Source: Cuniculiplasma sp052315415
Lineage (GTDB): Archaea; Thermoplasmatota; Thermoplasmata; Thermoplasmatales; Thermoplasmataceae
Length of the DNA stretch: 64,000 nt
Reading direction: 5' to 3'
NCBI GenBank assembly: GCA_052315415.1
Contig: JBLSDH010000007.1
Coordinates: forward strand, 8,760-72,759
Positions within the stretch are counted from its first letter, which is position 1. Each line of letters starts with the position of its first letter. The notes beneath the pieces were generated by a model. It did no database searches, was not told the origin of the DNA, and worked only from the letters and a program-made list of their open reading frames with translations. Position numbers and translations under genes: made by a program. This document shows positions 54,162-62,494 of this stretch, piece by piece.

Positions 54162-55126
54162 TAGTCCCAGCTCCTTATAGATTTATATTTTTCTTCACCA
54201 TTTATGTGTTTCATAAGTTTAACACACTCACTTCTTATAAGATTATCATAATTTGTATACACTTTCCCTAACTTTATAGATGTATTCAGTTTGCTGTCAT
54301 ATTCACTTAAGAAAATCTTTCTTCCACGTTCATTAAGATATACCCCTCCATTCTCTTTCTTAAAATAAGAATCATCAACCATATTATTATTTAGAATCTT
54401 AGCTATTATTCTTTCAACTATCATTGGCTTAAAAACATCCGCTATATCAAGGGCAAGAGAAAAGGACCTGTCCGATGGTTCGTGAAGAAAACTGATTGCT
54501 GGATTCAGTCCAGTAGTCATTATTTTAGTAAGTACTGTAGAATAAAGGAGAGCGTTTCCAAATGATATCATAGCATTGAGAGGGTCTTTAGGTGGATGAA
54601 ATTCCCTTTTAAAGGATTCCTGATTTTTAAAAATTTTTGGAAAAGCAGAATAGTATTCACTCCAAATATTACCCTCTACACCAAGTATTGAACTTATTGT
54701 GTCCTCTTTTACCTTATATGAATTTATCCGATCAATTGTTTTATCCAGAATTCCATCTTTATTATAGTATCTGAGATTTCTCAATATTCCACTCCTAATC
54801 CCCATAACCATCTCTGCTGCAATTTTAAGTCTTTCTGAAGAATTCATATAACATGCAGCCTGTTTTACCGTAAAATTACCAATCTCATTTCTTCCAGCGG
54901 GAATAAGAGATGACATATAGCCCCCAGACTCTCTAATAAAATGGATACATATGTTCAGTTTTGCCAAATAGTCAAGAGCCCATGAAGAGAAACTTACCTT
55001 CCCAGTTACTATTATCTGACTTATATTAAGAACTGGAATGGATTGTTTGAATCCATCTCCTTTGAAATAAAGGGTGTTCCCCTCCCTCTCTATTGAGCCA
55101 TTTTTAGATATATAGAAGTCATACAT
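54161..55126 (-). CDS. cas1: CRISPR-associated integrase Cas1
   Basis: 321 aa. N-terminal beta domain (MYDFYISKNGSIEREGNTLYFKG, ISQIIVTGKVSFSS), then the helical catalytic domain with GVEGNIWSEYY (metal-binding Glu), FLHEPSDRSFSLALDIADVFKP (His and Asp). All three metal ligands of the integrase are present. It is a plain Cas1, without the reverse-transcriptase fusion found in some type III loci. It starts 2 nt after the CARF-wHTH gene ends; cas2 follows directly. No cas4 is present. Confidence 0.95.
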   Translation of the reverse strand: MYDFYISKNGSIEREGNTLYFKGDGFKQSIPVLNISQIIVTGKVSFSSWALDYLAKLNICIHFIRESGGYMSSLIPAGRNEIGNFTVKQAACYMNSSERLKIAAEMVMGIRSGILRNLRYYNKDGILDKTIDRINSYKVKEDTISSILGVEGNIWSEYYSAFPKIFKNQESFKREFHPPKDPLNAMISFGNALLYSTVLTKIMTTGLNPAISFLHEPSDRSFSLALDIADVFKPMIVERIIAKILNNNMVDDSYFKKENGGVYLNERGRKIFLSEYDSKLNTSIKLGKVYTNYDNLIRSECVKLMKHINGEEKYKSIRSWD

Positions 55127-55128
55127 TT

Positions 55129-55887
55129 TTACCTTAGGTAATCCAGAATGATATTGCCCAGATCAGTTGGGTATGTCCTGTTCTTGTCATATGTTATCAA
55201 CCCAGAACTCTGGTATGCAGACAATTTGGCCTTTGTAAAATCTTCATCATCTAAAGATATTCCCATCAAAAGTTTTTTTAAGATATTTCTTTCGTCCTGT
55301 GGCATCATGACAACTGGAACCTTTAAAAAATTGAGTACATCTGGGTCCGGGTAGAACAGGCTATCTAACAACTCCCTCCTGCTATTGTACTCTGAGACCA
55401 GATCTATTGTTTTATCTAAGTTTTCGAACCTTGTCAAATTGAATTTCTCCCTTTCCCAGAATTCATTAAAATTTGAAATATTTCTGTCTATGACATTATA
55501 CACCTCAGAAATACCTAGAACTCCCGCATATATTGATAGTGCGATTGTTTGTATTTTTCTTCCTCCTGTGACATTAAGATAGAATTTATCAACTTTATAT
55601 TTATCCCTCTCATCTTTCATTGAATCTATAACAAGTTTAATGAACATTTTTAAGTCCTCATCATTTCCTATATCCTCTGTTTTTGTCTCCTTTAACTGCA
55701 CTCTTACGTCATTATAATTTGCAACCAGAGAGGCTTTTGCTATTTTTGCCCCAGTCAATACAGAACTGTTTTTGGTGTGTATTATTATGACATCTCTTAA
55801 ATCAGGGTCCGCATTTCTTAGATATCTGTAAAGCTCAGTAACGATCATTGGAGATGTACCTATTGGATTAATCACGCATGACTTCAT
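55129..55887 (-). CDS. CARF-wHTH protein, candidate ring nuclease or cOA-sensing regulator
   Basis: 252 aa. N-terminal CARF fold: NPIGTSPMIVTELYRYLR (ligand loop) and FYLNVTGGRKIQTIALSIYAG (second conserved loop), both typical of cyclic-oligoadenylate binding. The last 60 residues look like a winged helix (MMPQDERNILKKLLMG...KLSAYQSSGLITYDKNRTYPTDLG). No HEPN RxxxxH ribonuclease motif is present in a helical context. Closest known types are Crn1 ring nucleases, which cleave cA4 and switch signalling off, and Csa3-type CARF-wHTH transcription factors. It lies between csm5 and cas1 with no spacing. Confidence 0.75.
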   Translation of the reverse strand: MKSCVINPIGTSPMIVTELYRYLRNADPDLRDVIIIHTKNSSVLTGAKIAKASLVANYNDVRVQLKETKTEDIGNDEDLKMFIKLVIDSMKDERDKYKVDKFYLNVTGGRKIQTIALSIYAGVLGISEVYNVIDRNISNFNEFWEREKFNLTRFENLDKTIDLVSEYNSRRELLDSLFYPDPDVLNFLKVPVVMMPQDERNILKKLLMGISLDDEDFTKAKLSAYQSSGLITYDKNRTYPTDLGNIILDYLR

Positions 55888-57099
55888 TTATTCCTCTACC
55901 CTCTTCAAAATATAATCTAATTCCTTCAAATCCTTCATCTGACCTGCACCCATATTTTTTACTTTAAATATCCCTAATTTGGTTTTCATCATTGTGTTTC
56001 TCCCCTTAACATAAAAGTTAATCATCCAGTTTGTTTTTGGAAAATCTTGTTCCTGCCAAGCCGAATCATAATATCTATTTGTTTTTAATGATCTTATTCT
56101 TGGAAGTTTAAGATTGTACATATTCTTGACTGATACAAAACCTGAAAGTGACAATCCTTTTCCAAATCCCAAAGCTATATAACTTTTCTCCTCTGTTTCT
56201 CCGAGATAATAATTTTTTTGATATTTCATTTGGTTTTGCTCTATTATAATTCTTGAATTTTCAGTAACAATATTAAAAATCCTCTCTTCATACATATTTC
56301 TGTTGTTGGAATTATTGTAATTTATCCCAAGATCCAATAAAATCTCTATCAGCTCAGGGCTCAAATTTTTGGGGAGATTTAAATTCACCTCTCCATAGAA
56401 TTTTCCTGATTGGACAAGTGGAAGAAAAGTCCTTGGGCCTTTTGGGTCCCTCTTTACACTGTCAATCTTTATTTTGTAATCAAGTGCTGGGTAAAAATCA
56501 GAAACCTGAATACTTTGCATCAACAGTTTTAATTTTTCTTCAGTCATCTTAATAAATTGATCTTTTTCCCCTTCTAAATTTATGGTTTTAACAGATGGGT
56601 TTTTGCTATGCAACTTAATGAACTCAAGATATAACATCCTTCTTAGAAGACCTTTAACAGTTGATCCTGGTATGTACGGAACAAATTCTTTGTATTTTTC
56701 TCTAAATACTATTATATTTATATAATCATCAAATTCATAAGCTCTTGTAAAATCTCTCCCTTTTTCAATCTTTGGAAATAACTTGTGTTCAGAGGCTTTA
56801 TTTTTTCGGTTAAAATTTTGTATTTGATTCCATATTCTTAAATATTCATCCTCTGGATTTGAAATATCCCTTTTGCCCTTATTTTTATCAGTCATTTTTT
56901 TCTTTATTTTAATAAAGTTTTCAAATATTTTGTTCTGCTCATCGATTTCCCCTCTGGACAGTTTAGCAGAAAAAGAAGAAGTGTCTATTCTGTAAAGAAC
57001 ATTGTCTTCCTCAAGAAGTTCCAATATTGAAAACTTTTCTCCACTCTTAATTATAAATGGTGTTACACATTCCAATTCCCATATCATTAATCTACGCAC
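55888..57099 (-). CDS. csm5: Csm5, type III-A RAMP subunit
   Basis: 403 aa. Begins in Csm5 fashion (MIWELECVTPFIIKSGEKFS), has YIPGSTVKGLLRRMLY, the glycine-rich loop common to Csm3/Csm5, and ends with GFGKGLSLSGFVSVK. In the Csm complex it caps the crRNA 3' end and recruits nucleases for maturation. Longer than some Csm5 because of an inserted charged region at residues about 60-115. Overlaps csm4 by 8 nt. Confidence 0.85.
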   Translation of the reverse strand: MRRLMIWELECVTPFIIKSGEKFSILELLEEDNVLYRIDTSSFSAKLSRGEIDEQNKIFENFIKIKKKMTDKNKGKRDISNPEDEYLRIWNQIQNFNRKNKASEHKLFPKIEKGRDFTRAYEFDDYINIIVFREKYKEFVPYIPGSTVKGLLRRMLYLEFIKLHSKNPSVKTINLEGEKDQFIKMTEEKLKLLMQSIQVSDFYPALDYKIKIDSVKRDPKGPRTFLPLVQSGKFYGEVNLNLPKNLSPELIEILLDLGINYNNSNNRNMYEERIFNIVTENSRIIIEQNQMKYQKNYYLGETEEKSYIALGFGKGLSLSGFVSVKNMYNLKLPRIRSLKTNRYYDSAWQEQDFPKTNWMINFYVKGRNTMMKTKLGIFKVKNMGAGQMKDLKELDYILKRVEE

Positions 57100-58054
57100 C
57101 CCTCAGCTGTATAATAATTGGATGAAATGTCAATATTCTTTTTTGCTCTTTTAAAAATATATTTCTTCCCATTAATTTATCCTTCAAATAGAGAAGCGAA
57201 CCACTCTTAAAGAACCTTAGCTTTGGTAATGCTGCCTTTCCACTCGATATCCCAGTAAACGAACCAATTGTATAATAAGACTTATCCAAATCTATATTTT
57301 CAAGATCTTTTTCTTCCGGTAAAAATTCTGACAATAGAAGATAATAACCTTCCCCTCTAAATCCTGTCTCCTCTTGAGACTTGAACTCCTCAAATCTGAA
57401 CCAGCCCTTTCCTCTGCTTAAGAAAGCTGAAATACCTGAGTCCTGAAGATAATTCATGGAATCGCCAAAATAATCCTTATCAAATTCTGCCACAATACAA
57501 ACAGGATCGTATGAGAGAACTCTTTTGCCATTTAAGTCCCTGAACATCATATTCCCGAAAACTTTTAGCTCCCTTACATAAACTCTCGGGGTCTCATCAA
57601 TAAGTGAAACCGCGTACTCAGTGAAATCTTGATTCCAAGATCTCTTATTCTCATCCATGGAATTTTCATTTTCCTCCGGTTTTAGTATTTTCGTGGCATC
57701 ATCCTGGCTGATCCCCTCCTTCAGAAAAATGTCAAGAACATCCCTTATTTTACAAATTGTGCTGTAGGATATCTTCTTCTTTCTCTCCTTTGCTAATTTT
57801 ATTCTCTCTTCCCTGTTCTTATTTCTCGGAAAAATGTATGGAATTGGTGGAACAGGAAATAATATTGATTTTTCTTCCATATCAAACGGAAGAGGATCAG
57901 AAACTCCGAATCTGCCTGCAGCTATCTCCTTCTCTATCTCTTTTGATTTGTCAGGATAGATCTTGAATAATGCAGAAATCATTGCACCTGATATCTTAAT
58001 GCTGTCCAGGTTGTTGTATGGGCTAGAGAAGAAGAGTTTATAATTATGTTCCAT
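57092..58054 (-). CDS. csm4: Csm4, type III-A RAMP subunit
   Basis: 320 aa. Csm4 binds the crRNA 5' handle and contacts Cas10. N-terminus YKLFFSSPYNNLDSIKISGAMISALFKIYP is the typical first strand and helix; LQDSGISAFLSRGKGWFRF is the conserved G-rich loop near the middle-to-end; EFLPEEKD and YYTIGSFTG follow. It carries an unusually charged insertion (RNKNREERIKLAKERKKK) about residue 75-95. Four nt separate it from csm3. Confidence 0.85.
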   Translation of the reverse strand: MEHNYKLFFSSPYNNLDSIKISGAMISALFKIYPDKSKEIEKEIAAGRFGVSDPLPFDMEEKSILFPVPPIPYIFPRNKNREERIKLAKERKKKISYSTICKIRDVLDIFLKEGISQDDATKILKPEENENSMDENKRSWNQDFTEYAVSLIDETPRVYVRELKVFGNMMFRDLNGKRVLSYDPVCIVAEFDKDYFGDSMNYLQDSGISAFLSRGKGWFRFEEFKSQEETGFRGEGYYLLLSEFLPEEKDLENIDLDKSYYTIGSFTGISSGKAALPKLRFFKSGSLLYLKDKLMGRNIFLKEQKRILTFHPIIIQLRGA

Positions 58055-58058
58055 TTGA

Positions 58059-58721
58059 TCACGGTTTCTCCTTTTTTATGTAATACTCAGGCCCTCTTTC
58101 TTCAATATCATACTCAATTTTTACCTTTCCATAGCCCCTTGTTCCATTACCGCCTAGGTAGTTTTGCTCCAGCAACTTAAAGCCCTCTTCTAGGGTTTTT
58201 TTCATTCTGCTTTCATCATCATTATCATAAATGGTCAATATACATTCAAAGTCAAACTCGGTGAAAGGCCTGACCCGCTCTATAAATCTTGGATCAGCTT
58301 TCATATTTTCTTCTATCCTGTTTTCTGATTTTATCTCTGTAAGATCAAGATCATATTGCTTTACAAAAAGAGATATTGTGTTTTCAGAGGGGAAAGAATC
58401 TCTGAATATAACTCTCGATGTTTTTATTCCCTCCTTTTCACTAGTGCCAAAGATCTCATTTATTATATTTTTGTTTTCATTCTCATCCTTAGTTGGAACA
58501 TAGCTGCTCAGCAGTTTCCTGATCTTTCCTTTTAATGAACTTCCAGGTATATATGGTACCTCTAATTTCCTCCCATTTTCCCATATTGTTGTTTTTGCAA
58601 CAGAATTGTCTGTTCCACCTATTTTTACAGTTTCATTACCTCCTCCAATATGCAACCCTGTCAACACTGTTATCTTTCCGCTATACACTATATTTTTCTT
58701 AAAAACCATATTATCTGACAT
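58059..58721 (-). CDS. csm3: Csm3, backbone subunit and target-RNA nuclease
   Basis: About 220 aa. The ATG at 58721 has GGAGGT seven nt upstream; the longer frame from 58736 contains that ribosome site inside its coding part. Csm3 forms the filament and cuts target RNA every six nucleotides. The predicted catalytic Asp is in IGGTDNSVAKT (residue 38); PYIPGSSLKGKIRKLL and NYLGGNGTRGYGKV are the RAMP G-rich loops. Catalytic residue intact, so target-RNA cleavage is expected. Confidence 0.9.
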   Translation of the reverse strand: MSDNMVFKKNIVYSGKITVLTGLHIGGGNETVKIGGTDNSVAKTTIWENGRKLEVPYIPGSSLKGKIRKLLSSYVPTKDENENKNIINEIFGTSEKEGIKTSRVIFRDSFPSENTISLFVKQYDLDLTEIKSENRIEENMKADPRFIERVRPFTEFDFECILTIYDNDDESRMKKTLEEGFKLLEQNYLGGNGTRGYGKVKIEYDIEERGPEYYIKKEKP

Positions 58722-58739
58722 CTCCTTAACCTCCATTTA

Positions 58740-59198
58740 TTATTTCACCTTCTTTGAATAAGCAATAATTGCCTCCATCACATTCTTGAATGAATGCAGA
58801 GATTTTATAGCATTATCACCGTTTTGTTCTGTTATGATCTGAACTGCTTTATCTATGAGATTTAAAAACTTGTTATCCACCAGTTTTCTTGCATTTGCAT
58901 ATCTTACTATTGGAACCAGTCTGATCAGATCATTTATTGCATCTTCACCTTTTGATGCCCTTTCCTCAATTGACACTATCTGGTCATAAAAACGGCGAAG
59001 CTGGTTCATTGTGGAATCGTTTGCCTCGTCTCTGCAATAAGTTCTCTTTATCAAACCTTCAATACCGAATATCTGGTACTTACTTTTGTAATCTATATCT
59101 TTCTCCTGCCTAATGTAATCAAATATCTTCCTTTCATCTTCTACATTAGTGATGGAGACACTCTCCCTTTTATAATTTCTTTCATCTCTCATATTCAT
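58740..59198 (-). CDS. csm2: Csm2, small helical subunit
   Basis: 152 aa, all-helical. The core MNQLRRFYDQIVSIEE ... LIRLVPIVRYANARKLVDNKFLNLIDKAV ... FKNVMEAIIAYSKKVK is the Csm2 pattern; Csm2 forms the second filament of the complex. ATG 59198 is preceded by GAGGTGATATAGGA. A 93-nt gap with a hairpin separates it from cas10. Confidence 0.82.
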   Translation of the reverse strand: MNMRDERNYKRESVSITNVEDERKIFDYIRQEKDIDYKSKYQIFGIEGLIKRTYCRDEANDSTMNQLRRFYDQIVSIEERASKGEDAINDLIRLVPIVRYANARKLVDNKFLNLIDKAVQIITEQNGDNAIKSLHSFKNVMEAIIAYSKKVK

Positions 59199-59220
59199 TC
59201 CTATATCACCTCTTTCTCAC

Positions 59221-59238
59221 ATCCCATTGTAATGGGAT
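59221..59238. repeat. Inverted repeat between cas10 and csm2
   Basis: ATCCCATT-GT-AATGGGAT: 8-bp perfect arms around 2 nt, in the only sizeable gap (93 nt) within the otherwise compact csm operon, about 23-40 nt before the csm2 start. It may act in transcript processing or attenuation, adjusting the subunit ratio between Cas10 and Csm2/Csm3. No T-run follows it in the direction of transcription, so a plain terminator is unlikely. Confidence 0.5.
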
Positions 59239-59291
59239 AAACCAAATCCCTTTTCTTATCATTCTCACAAATCCTTTTAAAATAAATTTCT

Positions 59292-61610
59292 TTATTCTTC
59301 ATTCTGCATTGCCTCCTGTCTTTTTTTCATTATTGCCCAGGTAGTTGGATACCTTATGAACCTAAACACATCCTCCTTCACTAGCTCTCTTAAAAATTCC
59401 TGCTTCTTTTTCTCATCTCCTTTCCAGTTTCTCTCAATATAGTAGTAAAGATAGTGATCTGGGAAAAAGATCTCAGAACCTTTTGAAGGTCTCATCAAAT
59501 ATGGATTTTTTTCGTCCAGTTTCAAAAGCAGTTGTAGAAAAGCTATTCCTAAATGGCCTGACTGGATGTCTGTCACATTTTTCAGTTCTTTAGCAAATTC
59601 GTACATTTTTTCTGAAAAGATTGAGTTCTTCATCGTAATTCCAAATACAGTTATGGAATCCTTGCCACTCATCTTTGACATTTCCATGGCATCTTCCGCA
59701 ATGTCTATTCCCCTTCGTATTGGGAATTTCGCATGAGTAGTTGCAATTCCAGCACTTAAAGTGATCTCATCATTTTCAAACCATTTTTTAAATTCAGTAA
59801 GCAATCTTTTGGAAAAATCAACCACATCCAGCAATGATCCTAGAGCTGAAACGTCATCACCGCCTGAATATACGAGATATACGTTTGAATCCTTTGCAAT
59901 AATATTAATTCCCTGAGTGAAAAATGTTGTAGTCTGCCTCGAGAATGCTGCATATGCAGGCATTGTAAGTTTTGGAAAGCCCTCTGATATTAACGTTCCC
60001 ATATTATCGAGATCTGCCTTGTAAATTCCCATGTAAAAATATTCCCTTTCATTTTTTCCTTTTCCGATCCTCAACATATCCTCAAAGGTTTTTAAATTAC
60101 CATTGTTCATTGGGGCAAAATTTCCTGTGAGGAATATTTCCCATGGTACCCCATAGTCAGTTATCCTATCGGGCAAACCGTTCAGGTATATTATCCGCAA
60201 GGTATTTTCATTGTCAATTGTATTTCTGTCATCCAGCACAAATGAATATATCCTTTCCCCAAAATTGAATGAAATATCACCTCCAGAACCATTAATCATT
60301 GTTATTTGTACATCAGTTTTCATGATTTTCTGGCCTATTAATTCCTCTGTATGACACTCTTCGCATTTTTCATCCTCCTTTTTTGGGTTAAGACCACAGG
60401 ACCAGCAAGGATCAGTTATTTCTCCACCAAAAAATTCATGATATTGTGACTGAATCAAATCGGAGAATGGGGCACGCTTAACTCTGTTCAGTTTTTCCAT
60501 AAGGCTGTCCAAAAATTTTCTAAAATCTCTGTCATCAATTTCTAGTTCTCCATCATTTTCGTTTCTTTCATTTTTCACCGCAGGTATTATCTCATAGTTG
60601 CCAACTTCCCACTCAATTGCACACCATATTCCTCTGTCATGGGAAATAAAAAATCTGTTCACCTCCCTTCTTATTTCCTTGAGTTTTTTCTCATTCTCCT
60701 CCGAATAGGGTGCCATTATAAGTGAACCATCAGAATTCAGCCACATTACATTAATATCCAAGAGATTAAGTTCGTCAACAATGTACTGGACTATTGCCCT
60801 AGTTGTCAGGCTGACTCTTAGGCTTCTACCCCTAATTCTCCTTGTCCCTTTATCATCTGCCTGCTCTGATCTGAAATATTTAAAGATGTAGTTCTGAATC
60901 CCTGAAAGGTCTGTCTTTATAAGAATAAATTTATCATTGTTGCTTAGTTTTGATCTAAACTTGCACATTGCAATAGCTGCCGTTACCTTCAGATGATCAT
61001 AAAGTGGAATGTTTGGTTTCGAATAGTAAAATGCAGATGGTATGTAGGAGGTTGTGTTCCTCAGAATTGAATTCACGGAATTTATAAAATTTTCAAATTT
61101 ATCTGTATTTAGTTTTGAAATTTCTTTTAACGTCTGTGCATCAATAGAGCGATAGTCTGTTGATATGTTTCTTCCATAGTTTATAGGGTCATTAAGAACT
61201 TCTGCCTCTGTTGCAATAGGAAAAGTCCTAATAGTGTCTTTTCCTGGTTTTTGTTCAAGTGATAGATATGTAGATATTTTGGTCAGTTTTGGCCCATTAT
61301 TCTGTATCTGACCGTCCCTATCCTCCCTTTCGTGTGCTGCAGATTTTCGGTCTGAATCTTTTAATATTTCAAGTAGCTCCTTGTCTTTCTCATTAAGGTC
61401 ATCCAGTCCATATTGGTCATGATGATGTTTAACCAGTTTTGAAACACGATTAATATAATTTTTATTTGGATTACTTTTCATTATCTCCTGAACCATATCA
61501 TAGCCATGTTCAGCGTGTTTTTTTCCATTGTCATGTCTGACCCTTATCTTGCCAATATCATGAAGAAGGGATGCCAAAATGAGAACCTTTTCATCTTCAC
61601 TTATTTCCAT
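59292..61610 (-). CDS. cas10: Cas10/Csm1, HD nuclease and cyclic-oligoadenylate synthase
   Basis: 772 aa. N-terminal HD domain with ASLLHDIGK and KLVKHHHDQYG predicts single-stranded DNase activity. A zinc knuckle CWSCGLNPKKEDEKCEECH lies near residue 400. The second palm domain contains YSGGDDVSALG (G583-D586), the GGDD site that makes cyclic oligoadenylates upon target RNA binding. Both catalytic centres are intact, and a Csx1 with HEPN site is encoded nearby, so full type III signalling is predicted. It begins 2 nt after cas6. Confidence 0.95.
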   Translation of the reverse strand: MEISEDEKVLILASLLHDIGKIRVRHDNGKKHAEHGYDMVQEIMKSNPNKNYINRVSKLVKHHHDQYGLDDLNEKDKELLEILKDSDRKSAAHEREDRDGQIQNNGPKLTKISTYLSLEQKPGKDTIRTFPIATEAEVLNDPINYGRNISTDYRSIDAQTLKEISKLNTDKFENFINSVNSILRNTTSYIPSAFYYSKPNIPLYDHLKVTAAIAMCKFRSKLSNNDKFILIKTDLSGIQNYIFKYFRSEQADDKGTRRIRGRSLRVSLTTRAIVQYIVDELNLLDINVMWLNSDGSLIMAPYSEENEKKLKEIRREVNRFFISHDRGIWCAIEWEVGNYEIIPAVKNERNENDGELEIDDRDFRKFLDSLMEKLNRVKRAPFSDLIQSQYHEFFGGEITDPCWSCGLNPKKEDEKCEECHTEELIGQKIMKTDVQITMINGSGGDISFNFGERIYSFVLDDRNTIDNENTLRIIYLNGLPDRITDYGVPWEIFLTGNFAPMNNGNLKTFEDMLRIGKGKNEREYFYMGIYKADLDNMGTLISEGFPKLTMPAYAAFSRQTTTFFTQGINIIAKDSNVYLVYSGGDDVSALGSLLDVVDFSKRLLTEFKKWFENDEITLSAGIATTHAKFPIRRGIDIAEDAMEMSKMSGKDSITVFGITMKNSIFSEKMYEFAKELKNVTDIQSGHLGIAFLQLLLKLDEKNPYLMRPSKGSEIFFPDHYLYYYIERNWKGDEKKKQEFLRELVKEDVFRFIRYPTTWAIMKKRQEAMQNEE

Positions 61611-61611
61611 A

Positions 61612-62337
61612 CTATTCTCCCCTTATGGGGTTTATAAAGCCAAACCCTAGGCTATTTTTCTCACCAATGCCACAATCCATTATGAAACGATAAAAATCCA
61701 TATCAATTCTTCTCCCCTGTGTTACACCAAGTTTTTCCCATAAACTGCCAATGATGTAGAAATCGCCGCCTCTGTGTTCAATTTTAATAGAAACTTCTTT
61801 CTTGAGCTTTATGAAATCAAATATTGGTCCTTCTGCAAATCTTGGAGTTTTCCCTGAAAACTGATTGTATTTTTTTATAGCATTTTCCTTCAATCTCTGT
61901 ATGAAGAATGATAAACTGTCCCCATCTCTAATGGAGAAGAATAGATTTTTTTTATTATCCTTATACAACACCACGGGACTTCCACTTATGAACATTCTCC
62001 TAAATGGAGTAAGGCGGATTATCTTCACAGAATTTAATTTCATTTTTCCCTTTCCAATATAAATTTCATCATCCTCCACAAAACTCTTTGCAAGCAGACC
62101 TATCAGATTATCATCTGGTGATGAAATAATCAATTTCTTAATATCTCCCTTTTTCATTGGTCCAGATGGAAAAACATCACTAAAAGAAAAAAAACGAAAC
62201 CTGTTGCCCTTATGATATTCTAAATTCCCCTGACTATTGAGCCTTCCGTATATTAGAGATTGTATGTAATGTTTGTTGAATGAATCCTCAGTTATTTCGT
62301 TCTCCTTCGTGGAAAATTGAAGGACTAGACGGCTCAT
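61612..62337 (-). CDS. cas6: Cas6, crRNA-processing endonuclease
   Basis: 241 aa double-ferredoxin RAMP. C-terminal G-rich loop GIGEKNSLGFGFINP is diagnostic; the candidate general base His lies in the FNKHYIQSLIYG segment near the N-terminus. It cuts the precursor in each repeat, leaving the 8-nt handle. It is the first gene of the csm operon. There is no ribosome site in front of ATG 62337, in agreement with a leaderless start. Confidence 0.88.
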   Translation of the reverse strand: MSRLVLQFSTKENEITEDSFNKHYIQSLIYGRLNSQGNLEYHKGNRFRFFSFSDVFPSGPMKKGDIKKLIISSPDDNLIGLLAKSFVEDDEIYIGKGKMKLNSVKIIRLTPFRRMFISGSPVVLYKDNKKNLFFSIRDGDSLSFFIQRLKENAIKKYNQFSGKTPRFAEGPIFDFIKLKKEVSIKIEHRGGDFYIIGSLWEKLGVTQGRRIDMDFYRFIMDCGIGEKNSLGFGFINPIRGE

Positions 62338-62494
62338 TAATAATTAACCTATTCAGATTAATAAATTTTTCTGAGTTATATTAAGCAACCTTAAAATGTA
62401 CCATATGGGATTAAATTAATATAAATTTATTCCTTAAAAATTACTAAAAATATTGATTAAAAATTATTTCATATTTTTTAATATTGGTTCTCTT
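62338..62494 (-). promoter_or_regulatory. Promoter region of the cas6-cas10-csm operon
   Basis: 157 nt of AT-rich DNA between csx1 and cas6. On the minus strand AAATTTATTAATCTG (about 62357-62371) is placed correctly for a leaderless cas6 start; a second TATA-like AATTTATATTAATTT lies further upstream near 62415-62430. No obvious palindrome similar to the leader TTGACCGGTCAA is seen here. Confidence 0.45.

Noticed and set aside
54161..55126. Reverse-transcriptase-Cas1 fusion
   Set aside because: Cas1 has normal length, and no RT motif (YxDD) exists in it or beside it; overlap spacers therefore cannot be credited to RNA acquisition.
55129..55887. HEPN ribonuclease in the second CARF protein
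   Set aside because: The only Arg...His spacing of similar kind is RDVIIIH in a CARF beta-strand near the N-terminus, not a C-terminal HEPN helix.
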